37,200 bases of DNA, from IMG/VR virus record IMGVR_UViG_3300042569_001514, positions 1-37,200 of that record; one strand, written 5' to 3'. The DNA comes from a virus. The position numbers and the translations under genes were made by a program. The notes under the pieces are model-generated. The model was not told the origin of the DNA. It saw nothing but the letters and a program-made list of their open reading frames with translations, and ran no database searches. Within the stretch, counting starts at the first letter, position 1. Each line of letters begins with the position of its first letter. This document shows positions 1 through 6,410 of the stretch, in pieces.

Positions 1-192
1 CTGCAGCGCCGATTACATGGAGCGCCGCGATTTGAAAGAAACGGCCATACCTGGCCTGGGCGTGTCGTACCGGCACCTGGCGCAAACGCTGGGCACCGAA
101 TGGGCGCGGGTGCATTTCGGCGCTGACTTTTGGGTGCGCACGCTGGCCACCCGCGTGGCCGGGCTGCGTGGCCAGGGGCGGCGGTTGTTTGT
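1..192. repeat. Terminal direct repeat, left copy
   Basis: This segment aligns without gaps to 37009-37200. There are four mismatches in 192 positions, at 31, 37, 49 and 67. It lies inside the dNMP kinase gene, and all four differences fall on third codon positions and are synonymous. The simplest reading is that the window goes slightly more than once round a circular or permuted phage genome whose unit is 37,008 bp. The differences show that the two ends come from closely related but non-identical copies. Confidence 0.9.
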
Positions 193-430
193 GGTGAGTG
201 ATGTGCGCTTTGCCAATGAGGCGGGCTGGATTCGCGCCCAGGGCGGCGAGGTGTGGATGGTTGAGCGCCCAGGCCTGGCGCCGGTGCGGGCGCATGCCAG
301 CGAATGCATCAATTTCCGAATTGACCAGGTGCTGCGCAACAGCGGCACGCTGGCCGACTTGGAACGCGCCACGCTGGATGCACTGGCCGGTGCAAAGCGC
401 GTTGCACGGGCTGGAAGGGAGGCGGCATGA
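2..430 (+). CDS. Deoxynucleotide monophosphate kinase, C-terminal part
   Basis: This is the 3' part of the gene that starts at 36845. Joining 36845-37008 to 1-430 gives a continuous 197-residue frame. The family phosphorylates dNMPs to dNDPs for phage DNA synthesis in the cytoplasm. The Walker A loop is in the other window piece. This part carries the Arg-rich lid-like stretch after RRDLKETAIPG and a FVVSDVRFANEA segment, typical of T4 gp1-like phage dNMP kinases. Its stop overlaps the next start (ATGA at 427-430), so translation is probably coupled. The neighbouring dUTPase supports a nucleotide-pool role. The true 5' end is outside this piece. Confidence 0.85.
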   Translation, partial: CSADYMERRDLKETAIPGLGVSYRHLAQTLGTEWARVHFGADFWVRTLATRVAGLRGQGRRLFVVSDVRFANEAGWIRAQGGEVWMVERPGLAPVRAHASECINFRIDQVLRNSGTLADLERATLDALAGAKRVARAGREAA

Positions 431-633
431 GCACACAGCAAACCGCCAACACCTGGCAAAACGCATACGGACGCACATTCAAAGTGTTGGCTCGTGACGT
501 AACCATGGAAAACGGCCTGGGCCAAAAGTGGGGGCCACTGGCGCACTTGCGGGCTTTGGATGATGCCAGCGTGGACATCATGGTTTGGCAACGCGAACTG
601 GATGCACCCGTGCAGCGGGAGTTGCTGATATGA
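427..633 (+). CDS. Small hypothetical protein (68 aa)
   Basis: A short, mostly hydrophilic protein with no motif I recognise, no signal peptide and no membrane segment. It contains an aromatic patch (WQNAYGRTF) and an acidic C-terminal half. The start overlaps the stop of the dNMP kinase by four bases, and its own stop overlaps the next start the same way. It is therefore translated as part of the early operon, and this coupling is the main evidence that it is real. Function unknown. Confidence 0.7.
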   Translation: MSTQQTANTWQNAYGRTFKVLARDVTMENGLGQKWGPLAHLRALDDASVDIMVWQRELDAPVQRELLI

Positions 634-995
634 CACCGCACACACCCTTCACAGCCATGGCCAAAGCCCTGGCCAAGCGCTACCCGGCAGCACCGGCACC
701 AGCGACCACATGCAGCGCACCAGGACAAACACTGACAGCGCGGATCCGTGAACTGGTGCGCCAGCACGGCCCGCTGTCGTCGCTGAGCATTGCCGCCACG
801 CTGGAAATAGACGGGTCCAGCGGTCTGGTGTATGCGCTGATGAAGAACGACCTGCAAAAAGGCCAGGTGGAGTTTTCAGACGGCAAGTTTTACTGGAACC
901 ACGACTATGACGCAGGCCTGGCCAAGCGTATCAGCCAGGCAGCAGCGCTGCTGAAGCGGCACGGCTACCGCGTGAAAGCACCGGAAACCGTATGA
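630..995 (+). CDS. Winged-helix-like hypothetical protein (121 aa)
   Basis: The start at 630 is chosen because its ATG overlaps the upstream stop (631-633). An upstream in-frame start at 585 would only extend into the neighbour. Residues of about 35-85 (ARIRELVRQHGPLSSLSIA, then a short helix and a KFYWNHDY wing-like strand) look like a winged helix-turn-helix of the MarR or phage-replication type. This could be a DNA-binding accessory or regulatory protein of the early operon. The family assignment is inference from the fold pattern. There is no catalytic motif. Confidence 0.7.
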   Translation: MTPHTPFTAMAKALAKRYPAAPAPATTCSAPGQTLTARIRELVRQHGPLSSLSIAATLEIDGSSGLVYALMKNDLQKGQVEFSDGKFYWNHDYDAGLAKRISQAAALLKRHGYRVKAPETV

Positions 996-1309
996 CAACC
1001 ACCACCCTGCCAAAACTGTACCTGTGCGGCCCCATGACGGGCCTGCCGGATTTCAACTACCCCGCCTTTCACACCCGCGCTGCAGTGCTGCGCCACGCTG
1101 GGTTTGAGGTGGTGAACCCGGCTGAAGACGCCCTGCCCGATGACGCGCCATGGGCGCGCCACCTGCGCCTGGCCATCGTCAAGCTGCTGGCCTGCGATGC
1201 CGTAGCCACCCTGCCCGGGGTTCAGCACAGCCGGGGCGCGCAGCTGGAAATACACATTGCCAAACAGCTGGGCATGCGCGTGTGCAGCGTTGACGCCTGG
1301 CTGTTCTGA
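992..1309 (+). CDS. DUF4406 / nucleoside deoxyribosyltransferase-like protein
   Basis: The 105-residue protein opens with KLYLCGPMTGLPDFNYPAF, the signature of the DUF4406 group. That group belongs to the nucleoside 2-deoxyribosyltransferase-like fold common in phages. A conserved-looking VVNPAED segment and a late SRGAQLEIHIAKQLGM helix follow, as in that family. The family is thought to act on nucleotides or their derivatives, but the substrate is not established. The start overlaps the upstream stop (ATGA at 992-995). It sits in the same operon as dNMP kinase and dUTPase, which fits nucleotide metabolism. About 60 bp without a gene follow. Confidence 0.8.
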   Translation: MTTTTLPKLYLCGPMTGLPDFNYPAFHTRAAVLRHAGFEVVNPAEDALPDDAPWARHLRLAIVKLLACDAVATLPGVQHSRGAQLEIHIAKQLGMRVCSVDAWLF

Positions 1310-1368
1310 GCGCCGCCCCACCCACACACCACACACCTGTTTTTGCTTTTTTTCACACCTGAAACGTT

Positions 1369-1905
1369 ATGCGATCTACACAAATTGAACGCCAAAAAAC
1401 TGACGAACGCCTGGCCATTGAAGGCGCGCTGCGCAATGCAGCGCTGGCTGGCCGGGGGCTGACTAACACCGAATTGTGCGAAGCCACCACCCTGCCCGCG
1501 CACCGCGTGCGCCGCGTGACTGCAAAGCTGCTGTCTGTGGGGCAGGTCACATCCACCGGCGCGGCAGGCGGCCAGGGCGCGCGCTACACCTGGGCACGCG
1601 GCGTGGCGCCTGTTCAGGCGCAGACGCACGAGCCTGCACACTGGCAAACGCACCCAGGCGGCCCGGCGCTGTTCACGCGGGTGAATGGCTCAGGCGTCCG
1701 AATTTCGTTCCCCGTGGGCAGCATGCCCACACGGGCCACGGCGCGCATCACGGCGGCATCGGTGCGCGAAACGTACCGGGCGCCGGAGCTGAAGGCGAAT
1801 CCGGGCATCACGCCGGACAGATTCGAGGCGTACTTGCTGCCCAGCCTGGTGAACGGCGTGCGCGTGCCGTCGGTGCATGCGCGGCAGGCGGGGGTGGTGG
1901 TATGA
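1369..1905 (+). CDS. HTH-containing hypothetical protein (178 aa)
   Basis: The first 80 residues contain a helix-turn-helix-like unit (GRGLTNTELCEATTLPAHRV followed by RRVTAKLLSVGQV), resembling a winged-helix that detects or binds DNA. The C-terminal half is Arg- and Pro-rich, with no known motif. The ATG follows a pyrimidine-rich gap (1310-1368) with no strong Shine-Dalgarno. The stop overlaps the next gene's ATG. A longer ORF in another frame from 1476 was rejected as a shadow. This may be a replication-accessory or regulatory protein. Function inferred only. Confidence 0.65.
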   Translation: MRSTQIERQKTDERLAIEGALRNAALAGRGLTNTELCEATTLPAHRVRRVTAKLLSVGQVTSTGAAGGQGARYTWARGVAPVQAQTHEPAHWQTHPGGPALFTRVNGSGVRISFPVGSMPTRATARITAASVRETYRAPELKANPGITPDRFEAYLLPSLVNGVRVPSVHARQAGVVV

Positions 1906-2342
1906 GCGCGCAGCACACACCGGGGCGGCTGGTAGTCCGTGGCGGTTACAGCATCTACACAGCGAATGGAAACACGCCAATTGCGGATACATGCCTGACA
2001 AACTCTGTGTCAGCGAACGATGCAGCCAACGCCCGCCGTTTGGTTGCTTGCTGGAACATGCTGGAAGGCGAAACCACAGAAAACATTGAAGCAAACCCAC
2101 TGCCAGCGATTCTCGACAACCTGGAAACCCTCCTTCAGACTATTGGAAAAAACTTTTTGAAAGTGACGGAACAACGCGACGAACTGCTGGAGGCGTTGAA
2201 GCTGGCTGATGCTGCGCTTTCAGACATAGGCGACGCAGATCGAGAACCGGGTGATGACTTGGCATGGTGCGAAGCACGGGCCGCCAAAGACATTCCTGCA
2301 ATCCGCGCAGCCATCGCCAAAGCAGAAGGCGGTGCAGCATGA
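1902..2342 (+). CDS. Hypothetical phage protein (146 aa), ead/Ea22-like
   Basis: The start at 1902 is chosen from the ATGA overlap with the previous stop. An earlier in-frame start would run through the upstream gene. The N-terminal segment (NDAANARRLVACWNMLEG, near residues 40-57) is a phrase common to phage early proteins whose first domain holds a GxYxI strand pattern. The middle forms a helical segment (KVTEQRDELLEALKLADAA) likely to be coiled coil, ending with IPAIRAAIAKAEG. Proteins of this style are frequent in phage early regions, but their biochemical role is not known. Coupled to the next gene by ATGA at 2339-2342. Confidence 0.75.
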   Translation: MSAQHTPGRLVVRGGYSIYTANGNTPIADTCLTNSVSANDAANARRLVACWNMLEGETTENIEANPLPAILDNLETLLQTIGKNFLKVTEQRDELLEALKLADAALSDIGDADREPGDDLAWCEARAAKDIPAIRAAIAKAEGGAA

Positions 2343-2563
2343 GGCAATACCTCGTCACAAAATTTGTGTGCGCGACTTGCGGGAACAACTTGGAGATTTC
2401 AAGCAAACCCTTCACGGGGTTGGCTCGGTATGCCGAAGGGGAGCCAAGCGGGGCCTACAAGCACGAAAGCGTCATACAGCTTGAGCCGTGCGAAAACTGT
2501 ATGCGACCCCTTGAAGACATGCGGCGGGCAGCGCGAACGCTGCTGGAAGGCGGTGCAGCATGA
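2339..2563 (+). CDS. Small zinc-ribbon-like protein (74 aa)
   Basis: The start comes from the ATGA overlap with the previous gene. Two CxxC pairs are visible, CATC near residue 11 and CENC near residue 52, giving a four-cysteine treble-clef or zinc-ribbon pattern. About 38 residues separate the knuckles. Such small zinc proteins in phage early operons often bind nucleic acid or host proteins, but nothing here identifies a target. The C-terminal LLEGGAA repeats the ending of its neighbour (KAEGGAA), a hint of local duplication at gene junctions. Confidence 0.7.
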   Translation: MRQYLVTKFVCATCGNNLEISSKPFTGLARYAEGEPSGAYKHESVIQLEPCENCMRPLEDMRRAARTLLEGGAA

Positions 2564-3117
2564 GCGCAAAGCGCTATTCAGCCGCCTACGGGCTGACGCT
2601 GGATCAGATCATGGCGCAGCTGCACCAGCAGGCGCTGGTGGTGGAATGCGGCGGCTGCCTGGTGTGGCAGGGGTCTGTCAGCACCACGGCGGGCAGCGGC
2701 AAGGTGGGGTCGCCAAAGTGGCGCGGCACCAGCCTGCGCCGCTTGCTGTGGGAAAAGCGCACCCGAAAAACCCTGGCGCGTGGCCGCCTGGTAACGGTGG
2801 CGTGTGAAACCCCGCTATGCGTGGAACACCTGCGCACCACCGACAAGGCCGGCACGGCCTTGCGCGGGTATGCCAGCGCCGATGTGCGCGCCAAACGCAC
2901 CCTCATCAACCGGCGCACGGCCCGGTCCATGCCCTGGTGCAAATTGTCTGAAGAAAAGGCCGCCTACATTCGCGCCAGCGATGCCAGCGGCAAAGCGCTG
3001 GCGGCTGAGCTGGGCGTGCATCCCACCCTGGTTTTCAAGGTGCGCCAGGGCGTTGCCTGGCCAGTGATCCAGCCGGGCGGGCTGTTCAGTGGGCTGCTGA
3101 TGCGGGGGGCTGCATGA
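2560..3117 (+). CDS. HNH-like protein with C-terminal HTH (185 aa)
   Basis: Residues 30-100 follow the plan of phage HNH proteins: a CGGCLVWQG entry, an Arg-rich middle, then VACETPLCVEHLRTTD, similar to the usual V-x-H-x-C-(D/E)-x-P-x-C-V-x-P-x-HL box. The first histidine of that box appears to be alanine here, so nuclease activity is doubtful. Residues 125-170 (KLSEEKAAYIRASDASGKALAAEL then HPTLVFKVRQG) form a helix-turn-helix of the kind often fused to HNH domains. It is coupled on both sides by ATGA overlaps, including to the start of the alternative frame at 3114. It could be a DNA-binding protein derived from a homing-type nuclease. Confidence 0.65.
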   Translation: MSAKRYSAAYGLTLDQIMAQLHQQALVVECGGCLVWQGSVSTTAGSGKVGSPKWRGTSLRRLLWEKRTRKTLARGRLVTVACETPLCVEHLRTTDKAGTALRGYASADVRAKRTLINRRTARSMPWCKLSEEKAAYIRASDASGKALAAELGVHPTLVFKVRQGVAWPVIQPGGLFSGLLMRGAA

Positions 3118-4307
3118 CATGGCTCTACATACCATCGAACTGTTTGCCGGCGTCGGCCAGCTTGGCGAAGGATTGCGAGCCGGGCTCGGATATTTGGGCA
3201 TTGAGACTCGCGCCGTCTGTTACGTTGAGCGGGAAGCTTACGCGGCCGCAGTCCTGGCGGCTCGCATGCAGGAAGGCAGCCTGGATGCAGCACCTATCTG
3301 GAGCGACGTTACCACCCTCGACGCTGGACGCTGGCGTGGCGCAGTGGATTGCATCGTTGGCGGCTTCCCATGCCAAGACCTCAGCCTGGCAGGCCGACGC
3401 GCTGGGCTTGACGGCAAGCGCAGCGGGCTGTTCTTTGAAATTTGCCGCATTGCCGACGATTGCGGTGCGCGGCTCCTGTTTTTGGAGAACGTCGCAGGCA
3501 TCGCTTCTGCCACCTCCACCGTTGTGGACGAAGCCGAAGGCGAACTGCACGAACGCGCAGCTGCCCGCGTCCTGGGAGAACTGGCCGACCGTGGGTGGCA
3601 TGCGGAATGGGTCACTCTTTCAGCGGCCAGCGTGGGTGCCAGCCATGGGCGGGAGCGCTGGTTTTGCTGGGCGTGGCGAGCATTGGCTGACGCCGAACGT
3701 GCCGAACGGCGGGCGCTCAGTGTCTGCGGAACTGGTGGCCAGCAAGGGCATGACGGAGGACGGCCAGAAACGCACTGTGGGGCTGGAAAGCCAAACGAAG
3801 CACTGGGCCACACCAAACGCACACGACGGGCGCAGGCCGGCGGCGGATTTGCACAGCACCCAGGGCGCGAACTTGAGCCGGAATGCATCGAAATGGGCCA
3901 CACCCAACTGCAACACCAGCACTTACAGCAACGGGAAGATGGGGCCGGACATTCGGGAACAGGCCAGCAACTGGCCGACGCCGAATGCACATGTGATCGA
4001 ACACAAAAGCAAACCGCCCATTGTGGATGGAACGCGCAAGCCGAGCGATCCGCAGATCAGCAGTGCCGACATAGCGGTACACCACTTTTCGCCACAGGCC
4101 CAGCCGACCCAGCTTGGGCAAACATCATCCAGCACCACCCACACCTCGCCCCGGCGCTTGAACCCAGCTTTCACCGAGTGGTTGATGGGCTGGCCCACCG
4201 GATGGACGATTGCCGCCCCCAGCGCCTCAAGTGCTGCGGCAACGGCGTTGTGGCGTTGCAAGCTGCGGCAGCAGTTGTGCAACTTGTTCAGCGCGCCAAA
4301 GGAATGA
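3114..4307 (+). CDS. Alternative-frame ORF overlapping the methyltransferase (397 aa)
   Basis: This frame is open for 397 codons, +1 relative to the methyltransferase frame and almost coextensive with it. Its ATG, not the methyltransferase's, makes the ATGA overlap with the previous stop (3115-3117) that links most genes in this operon. The translation contains four W-x-TPN phrases (HWLTPN, HWATPN, KWATPN, NWPTPN) and ends near residues 349-365 with LNPAFTEWLMGWPTGWT. As I recall, that phrase recurs in annotated phage proteins and resembles motif IX of cytosine methyltransferases. Either it is a second protein, or it is a conserved shadow of the methyltransferase, or parts of both are used by frameshifting. 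Whether it is expressed is unknown. Confidence 0.35.
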   Translation: MTWLYIPSNCLPASASLAKDCEPGSDIWALRLAPSVTLSGKLTRPQSWRLACRKAAWMQHLSGATLPPSTLDAGVAQWIASLAASHAKTSAWQADALGLTASAAGCSLKFAALPTIAVRGSCFWRTSQASLLPPPPLWTKPKANCTNAQLPASWENWPTVGGMRNGSLFQRPAWVPAMGGSAGFAGRGEHWLTPNVPNGGRSVSAELVASKGMTEDGQKRTVGLESQTKHWATPNAHDGRRPAADLHSTQGANLSRNASKWATPNCNTSTYSNGKMGPDIREQASNWPTPNAHVIEHKSKPPIVDGTRKPSDPQISSADIAVHHFSPQAQPTQLGQTSSSTTHTSPRRLNPAFTEWLMGWPTGWTIAAPSASSAAATALWRCKLRQQLCNLFSAPKE

Positions 4308-4315
4308 CAGCATGA
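3119..4315 (+). CDS. DNA (cytosine-5) methyltransferase
   Basis: This enzyme would transfer a methyl group from S-adenosylmethionine to C5 of cytosine in a specific DNA site, probably to shield phage DNA from host restriction. Visible motifs are motif I (ELFAGVGQLGEGL, residues 7-19), motif IV with the catalytic Cys85 in GGFPCQDLS, motif VI ENVAG (123-127), motif VIII GASHGRERWF (173-182), a long H/Q/G-rich variable region as target-recognition domain, and motif X GNGVV (374-378). The length of 398 aa is normal. Its stop overlaps the next start (ATGA at 4312-4315). No restriction enzyme gene is visible nearby, so it looks like an orphan methyltransferase. The second open frame over the same DNA is listed separately. 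Confidence 0.9.
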   Translation: MALHTIELFAGVGQLGEGLRAGLGYLGIETRAVCYVEREAYAAAVLAARMQEGSLDAAPIWSDVTTLDAGRWRGAVDCIVGGFPCQDLSLAGRRAGLDGKRSGLFFEICRIADDCGARLLFLENVAGIASATSTVVDEAEGELHERAAARVLGELADRGWHAEWVTLSAASVGASHGRERWFCWAWRALADAERAERRALSVCGTGGQQGHDGGRPETHCGAGKPNEALGHTKRTRRAQAGGGFAQHPGRELEPECIEMGHTQLQHQHLQQREDGAGHSGTGQQLADAECTCDRTQKQTAHCGWNAQAERSADQQCRHSGTPLFATGPADPAWANIIQHHPHLAPALEPSFHRVVDGLAHRMDDCRPQRLKCCGNGVVALQAAAAVVQLVQRAKGMTA

Positions 4316-4845
4316 CCACTCTGCACCACCTTAAGCGGATGAAGCAGCAACAGGCTGCCCGAGCATTTGCCATGCGCGAGGGCGGTTTCAACAATGCCAT
4401 GGCTGACGCGCAAAGCCGGGCCGCAAAGTTGCTGCACCGCGAGCTGAAGGCCATCACCGAGCCCATGCGCCACGCTGTCAACCAGGCGCGCAAAGGCCTG
4501 CTGGTTGAACGGCAGTGGCTGGTGCTGTGCAGTGCGCTGAACGTGGGCCAGGCGATTGAGGCGGGGGGCGTGGTGCGCGGGCTGACGGCCCAGCTTGACG
4601 CTGCACACGATGCGCTGCAAGCGATCAATGACAGGGCCACCGCGAACGAAACCCGCCCATGGAAGCAGCCCACGCTGTACGCGGCGGAAATCGACGCCAT
4701 CAACACCCTGGTGACGGTGCACACATACCAGCTCAAACAGGTGAGCTACGGCGAATACCAGGAAGCCTGGCGGCTGGCCACGGCCCGCGTGAAGTCAGCC
4801 GGGGGCCAGGTCATTGCGAGCGAGCCCATCGTAATCAGCGTTTGA
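4312..4845 (+). CDS. Hypothetical protein (177 aa), mostly helical
   Basis: The start at 4312 is fixed by the ATGA overlap with the methyltransferase stop. The protein is rich in Ala, Gln, Arg and Leu, with several amphipathic helices (for example RAAKLLHRELKAITEPMRHA and GLTAQLDAAHDALQAI). I see no membrane segment or catalytic motif. It is the last coupled gene before a 77-bp gap that precedes dUTPase. The placement suggests an early helper protein, but I do not recognise a family. Confidence 0.75.
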   Translation: MTTLHHLKRMKQQQAARAFAMREGGFNNAMADAQSRAAKLLHRELKAITEPMRHAVNQARKGLLVERQWLVLCSALNVGQAIEAGGVVRGLTAQLDAAHDALQAINDRATANETRPWKQPTLYAAEIDAINTLVTVHTYQLKQVSYGEYQEAWRLATARVKSAGGQVIASEPIVISV

Positions 4846-4922
4846 CCGCATGAAATCTAAAGCACGGCATAAACAATAGCTACAACCGCTTACAAATAAA
4901 GCGCCAGAAGGCAAAAAACACC

Positions 4923-5366
4923 ATGAAACTCAAAATCCAACTTCAACACCCCAACGCCAAAGCCCCCACCTACGGCACCGAAGGCGCGGCCTGCTTTGAC
5001 CTGCATGCAGCCACCGCCGAAGCACTTCCAACTACATGGTTTATTTCTCCTGGCGACCAGATGGTGATCGGCACCGGATTGGCTTTTGAGATTCCAGATG
5101 GCTACATGCTGCAAATACGCAGCCGAAGCGGACTGGCATTCAACCACCGAATAGAGGCTTTCCACGGAACCATTGACAGTGACTACCGCGGCGAAGTGAA
5201 AGTCATGCTGAAAAACATCGGGCGCTTCCCAGTTCGCATCAACACAGGCGACCGCATTGCACAGGCGTGCCTGGTGCCCGTGCCACGGGTGGAGTTTGAG
5301 GTGGTGGAGCAGCTGACGCTGACTGAGCGCGGCGCGGGTGGTTTTGGCAGCACCGGCCAGGCCTGA
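4923..5366 (+). CDS. dut: dUTP diphosphatase (dUTPase)
   Basis: It hydrolyses dUTP to dUMP and pyrophosphate, keeping uracil out of phage DNA and feeding dTMP synthesis. All five trimeric-dUTPase motifs are visible in order: AACFDLHA (1), RSRSGLA (2), GTIDSDYRGEV (3, with the catalytic Asp and Tyr region), RIAQ (4) and RGAGGFGSTG (5, the C-terminal arm). The length of 147 aa matches the homotrimeric family. The gene is preceded by a 77-bp gap with an A-rich stretch rather than by an ATGA overlap, so it may have its own ribosome loading. With dNMP kinase it forms the nucleotide-metabolism part of the early operon. Confidence 0.95.
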   Translation: MKLKIQLQHPNAKAPTYGTEGAACFDLHAATAEALPTTWFISPGDQMVIGTGLAFEIPDGYMLQIRSRSGLAFNHRIEAFHGTIDSDYRGEVKVMLKNIGRFPVRINTGDRIAQACLVPVPRVEFEVVEQLTLTERGAGGFGSTGQA

Positions 5367-5379
5367 CAGGTTTTTGACG

Positions 5380-5526
5380 GTGGCAAGTGCAAAGCCAAAG
5401 GCGCAGAAGCCCGGCTGTCTCAAGTCTGGGGCAGGTGCTGCGGGCGGCGATGAGAGCGCATGCGCCCAGGCCCAGCACTGGGGCCGCTTACCCCAGCCAC
5501 CGTCACCCAAACAATCGGAGGATTGA
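5380..5526 (+). CDS. Possible small protein, GTG start (48 aa)
   Basis: This is a candidate reading frame filling the 160-bp gap between dUTPase and the next gene. It starts at a GTG shortly after the dUTPase stop and ends two bases before the next ATG. The product is Pro-, Ala- and Gln-rich with two or three cysteines and no recognised motif. Tight packing is the only support. Composition could equally be that of an untranslated spacer, so confidence is low. The strong GGAGGA at 5517-5522 that serves the next gene lies inside its last codons. Confidence 0.25.
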   Translation: MASAKPKAQKPGCLKSGAGAAGGDESACAQAQHWGRLPQPPSPKQSED

Positions 5527-5527
5527 C

Positions 5528-5950
5528 ATGACCGAAGCCCTATACAGAAAAGTGATGCGCGGAAAGCGCACCACCTACGAGCTGGCCTACAGCTGCAGCC
5601 GCTGGGCGTATGAGCATGACCTGCTGAAGCCCGGCCAGTTTCGGCTGGAATATGCCAGCGGCGATGGAATGCGGCGCTATGCCTACCCCGTTTCGCCGGA
5701 TGTGGCCGGGTGGGAGGCCGCTGCGCTGATTGCCAGGGTGGCCATGGAAAAGGCCATCAGGGATGCCGCGCAGTGCGTGCCACAAACACGCGGGGCCATT
5801 CCCTACACCAAAAAACAGCAGGCCATTCTGGCCAGATTCCAGCGCGAAATGGCCGACGCCGGCGCGCAGCTGCCGCAGTGGTGGCAGTTTGCGGGGGCGC
5901 ACGACATCAGCAGCGCAGCGATTGAAGCCGTGAGGAATTACAAACCATGA
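5528..5950 (+). CDS. Hypothetical protein (140 aa)
   Basis: The start at 5528 is chosen because a near-perfect Shine-Dalgarno (GGAGGA at 5517-5522) sits at the right distance. The in-frame extension to 5387 lacks one. The protein begins with TEALYRKVMRGKRTTYELA and has Trp/Tyr-rich helical segments, with no catalytic motif I recognise. This strong ribosome site contrasts with the ATGA-coupled genes around it and suggests a higher or independent translation level. It is followed by a coupled excisionase-like gene. Confidence 0.75.
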   Translation: MTEALYRKVMRGKRTTYELAYSCSRWAYEHDLLKPGQFRLEYASGDGMRRYAYPVSPDVAGWEAAALIARVAMEKAIRDAAQCVPQTRGAIPYTKKQQAILARFQREMADAGAQLPQWWQFAGAHDISSAAIEAVRNYKP

Positions 5951-6210
5951 CAGACACAGCCATTGCAAACCAGCTGCAGGCACTGACTGCCACTGTGGCG
6001 GTGCTGACGGCCACCATCCAAACGCTGACGGCACAAACCGGCCGCAGGCTTAGCCGGGCCGAGCTGTGCGAGCGCCTGGGCATCCACCGCAACACGCTGG
6101 GCACGCGCCTGAAAACCGACGCCCGGTTTCCACGGCCAGGCCCTGATGGCAAATGGGCGCTGGCGGATGTGGTAGCGTGGGAGCTTAGGAACGGAGCTAC
6201 ACAACCATGA
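5947..6210 (+). CDS. Excisionase-like HTH protein (87 aa)
   Basis: After a Thr/Ala/Leu-rich helix (residues 1-32) comes a MerR/Xis-type winged helix-turn-helix: LSRAELCERLGIHRNTLGTR, then ARFPRPGPDGKWALADVVAW. The phrase FPRPG...W...DV..W is typical of small phage DNA-binding proteins including excisionases and AlpA-like factors. The length is also typical. It is coupled to the previous gene by ATGA and lies close to the convergent integrase gene. The best guess is the directionality factor that helps integrase excise the prophage. A general early regulator is an alternative. Confidence 0.65.
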   Translation: MTDTAIANQLQALTATVAVLTATIQTLTAQTGRRLSRAELCERLGIHRNTLGTRLKTDARFPRPGPDGKWALADVVAWELRNGATQP

Positions 6211-6410
6211 CAGTCGCAGAACTTATCGCGCACCTTCAGACGCAGCCACAAAACCTGCAAGTGGCGTACTATCTGCACAGCGAGTGCGCCCTGATGGAAG
6301 TCGATGAAATACAGATAATGGAGCTGTGCGAACCCAGGCCAGACGGGTGGGTGCACAGAGCACGGCCCGACAAGCCGACGCAAAATTACCTCGTTTTCCC
6401 TGGCAACTAG
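6207..6410 (+). CDS. Small hypothetical protein (67 aa)
   Basis: This is the last gene of the rightward early operon, coupled to the preceding gene by ATGA at 6207-6210. It begins TVAELIAHLQTQPQNLQVAY, a phrase found in many small phage proteins of unknown function (a short helix followed by a beta-strand, then a YLHSECALMEVDEI strand pair). The stop (TAG, 6408-6410) overlaps the stop of the convergent integrase, so no terminator separates the two converging transcripts. Function unknown. Confidence 0.7.
   Translation: MTVAELIAHLQTQPQNLQVAYYLHSECALMEVDEIQIMELCEPRPDGWVHRARPDKPTQNYLVFPGN

Noticed and set aside
1476-2342. A long frame covering the end of the HTH gene and the next gene
   Set aside because: The part before 1902 is Arg/Ala/Gly-rich shadow sequence over a real gene. 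The ATGA junction at 1902 gives the true start.
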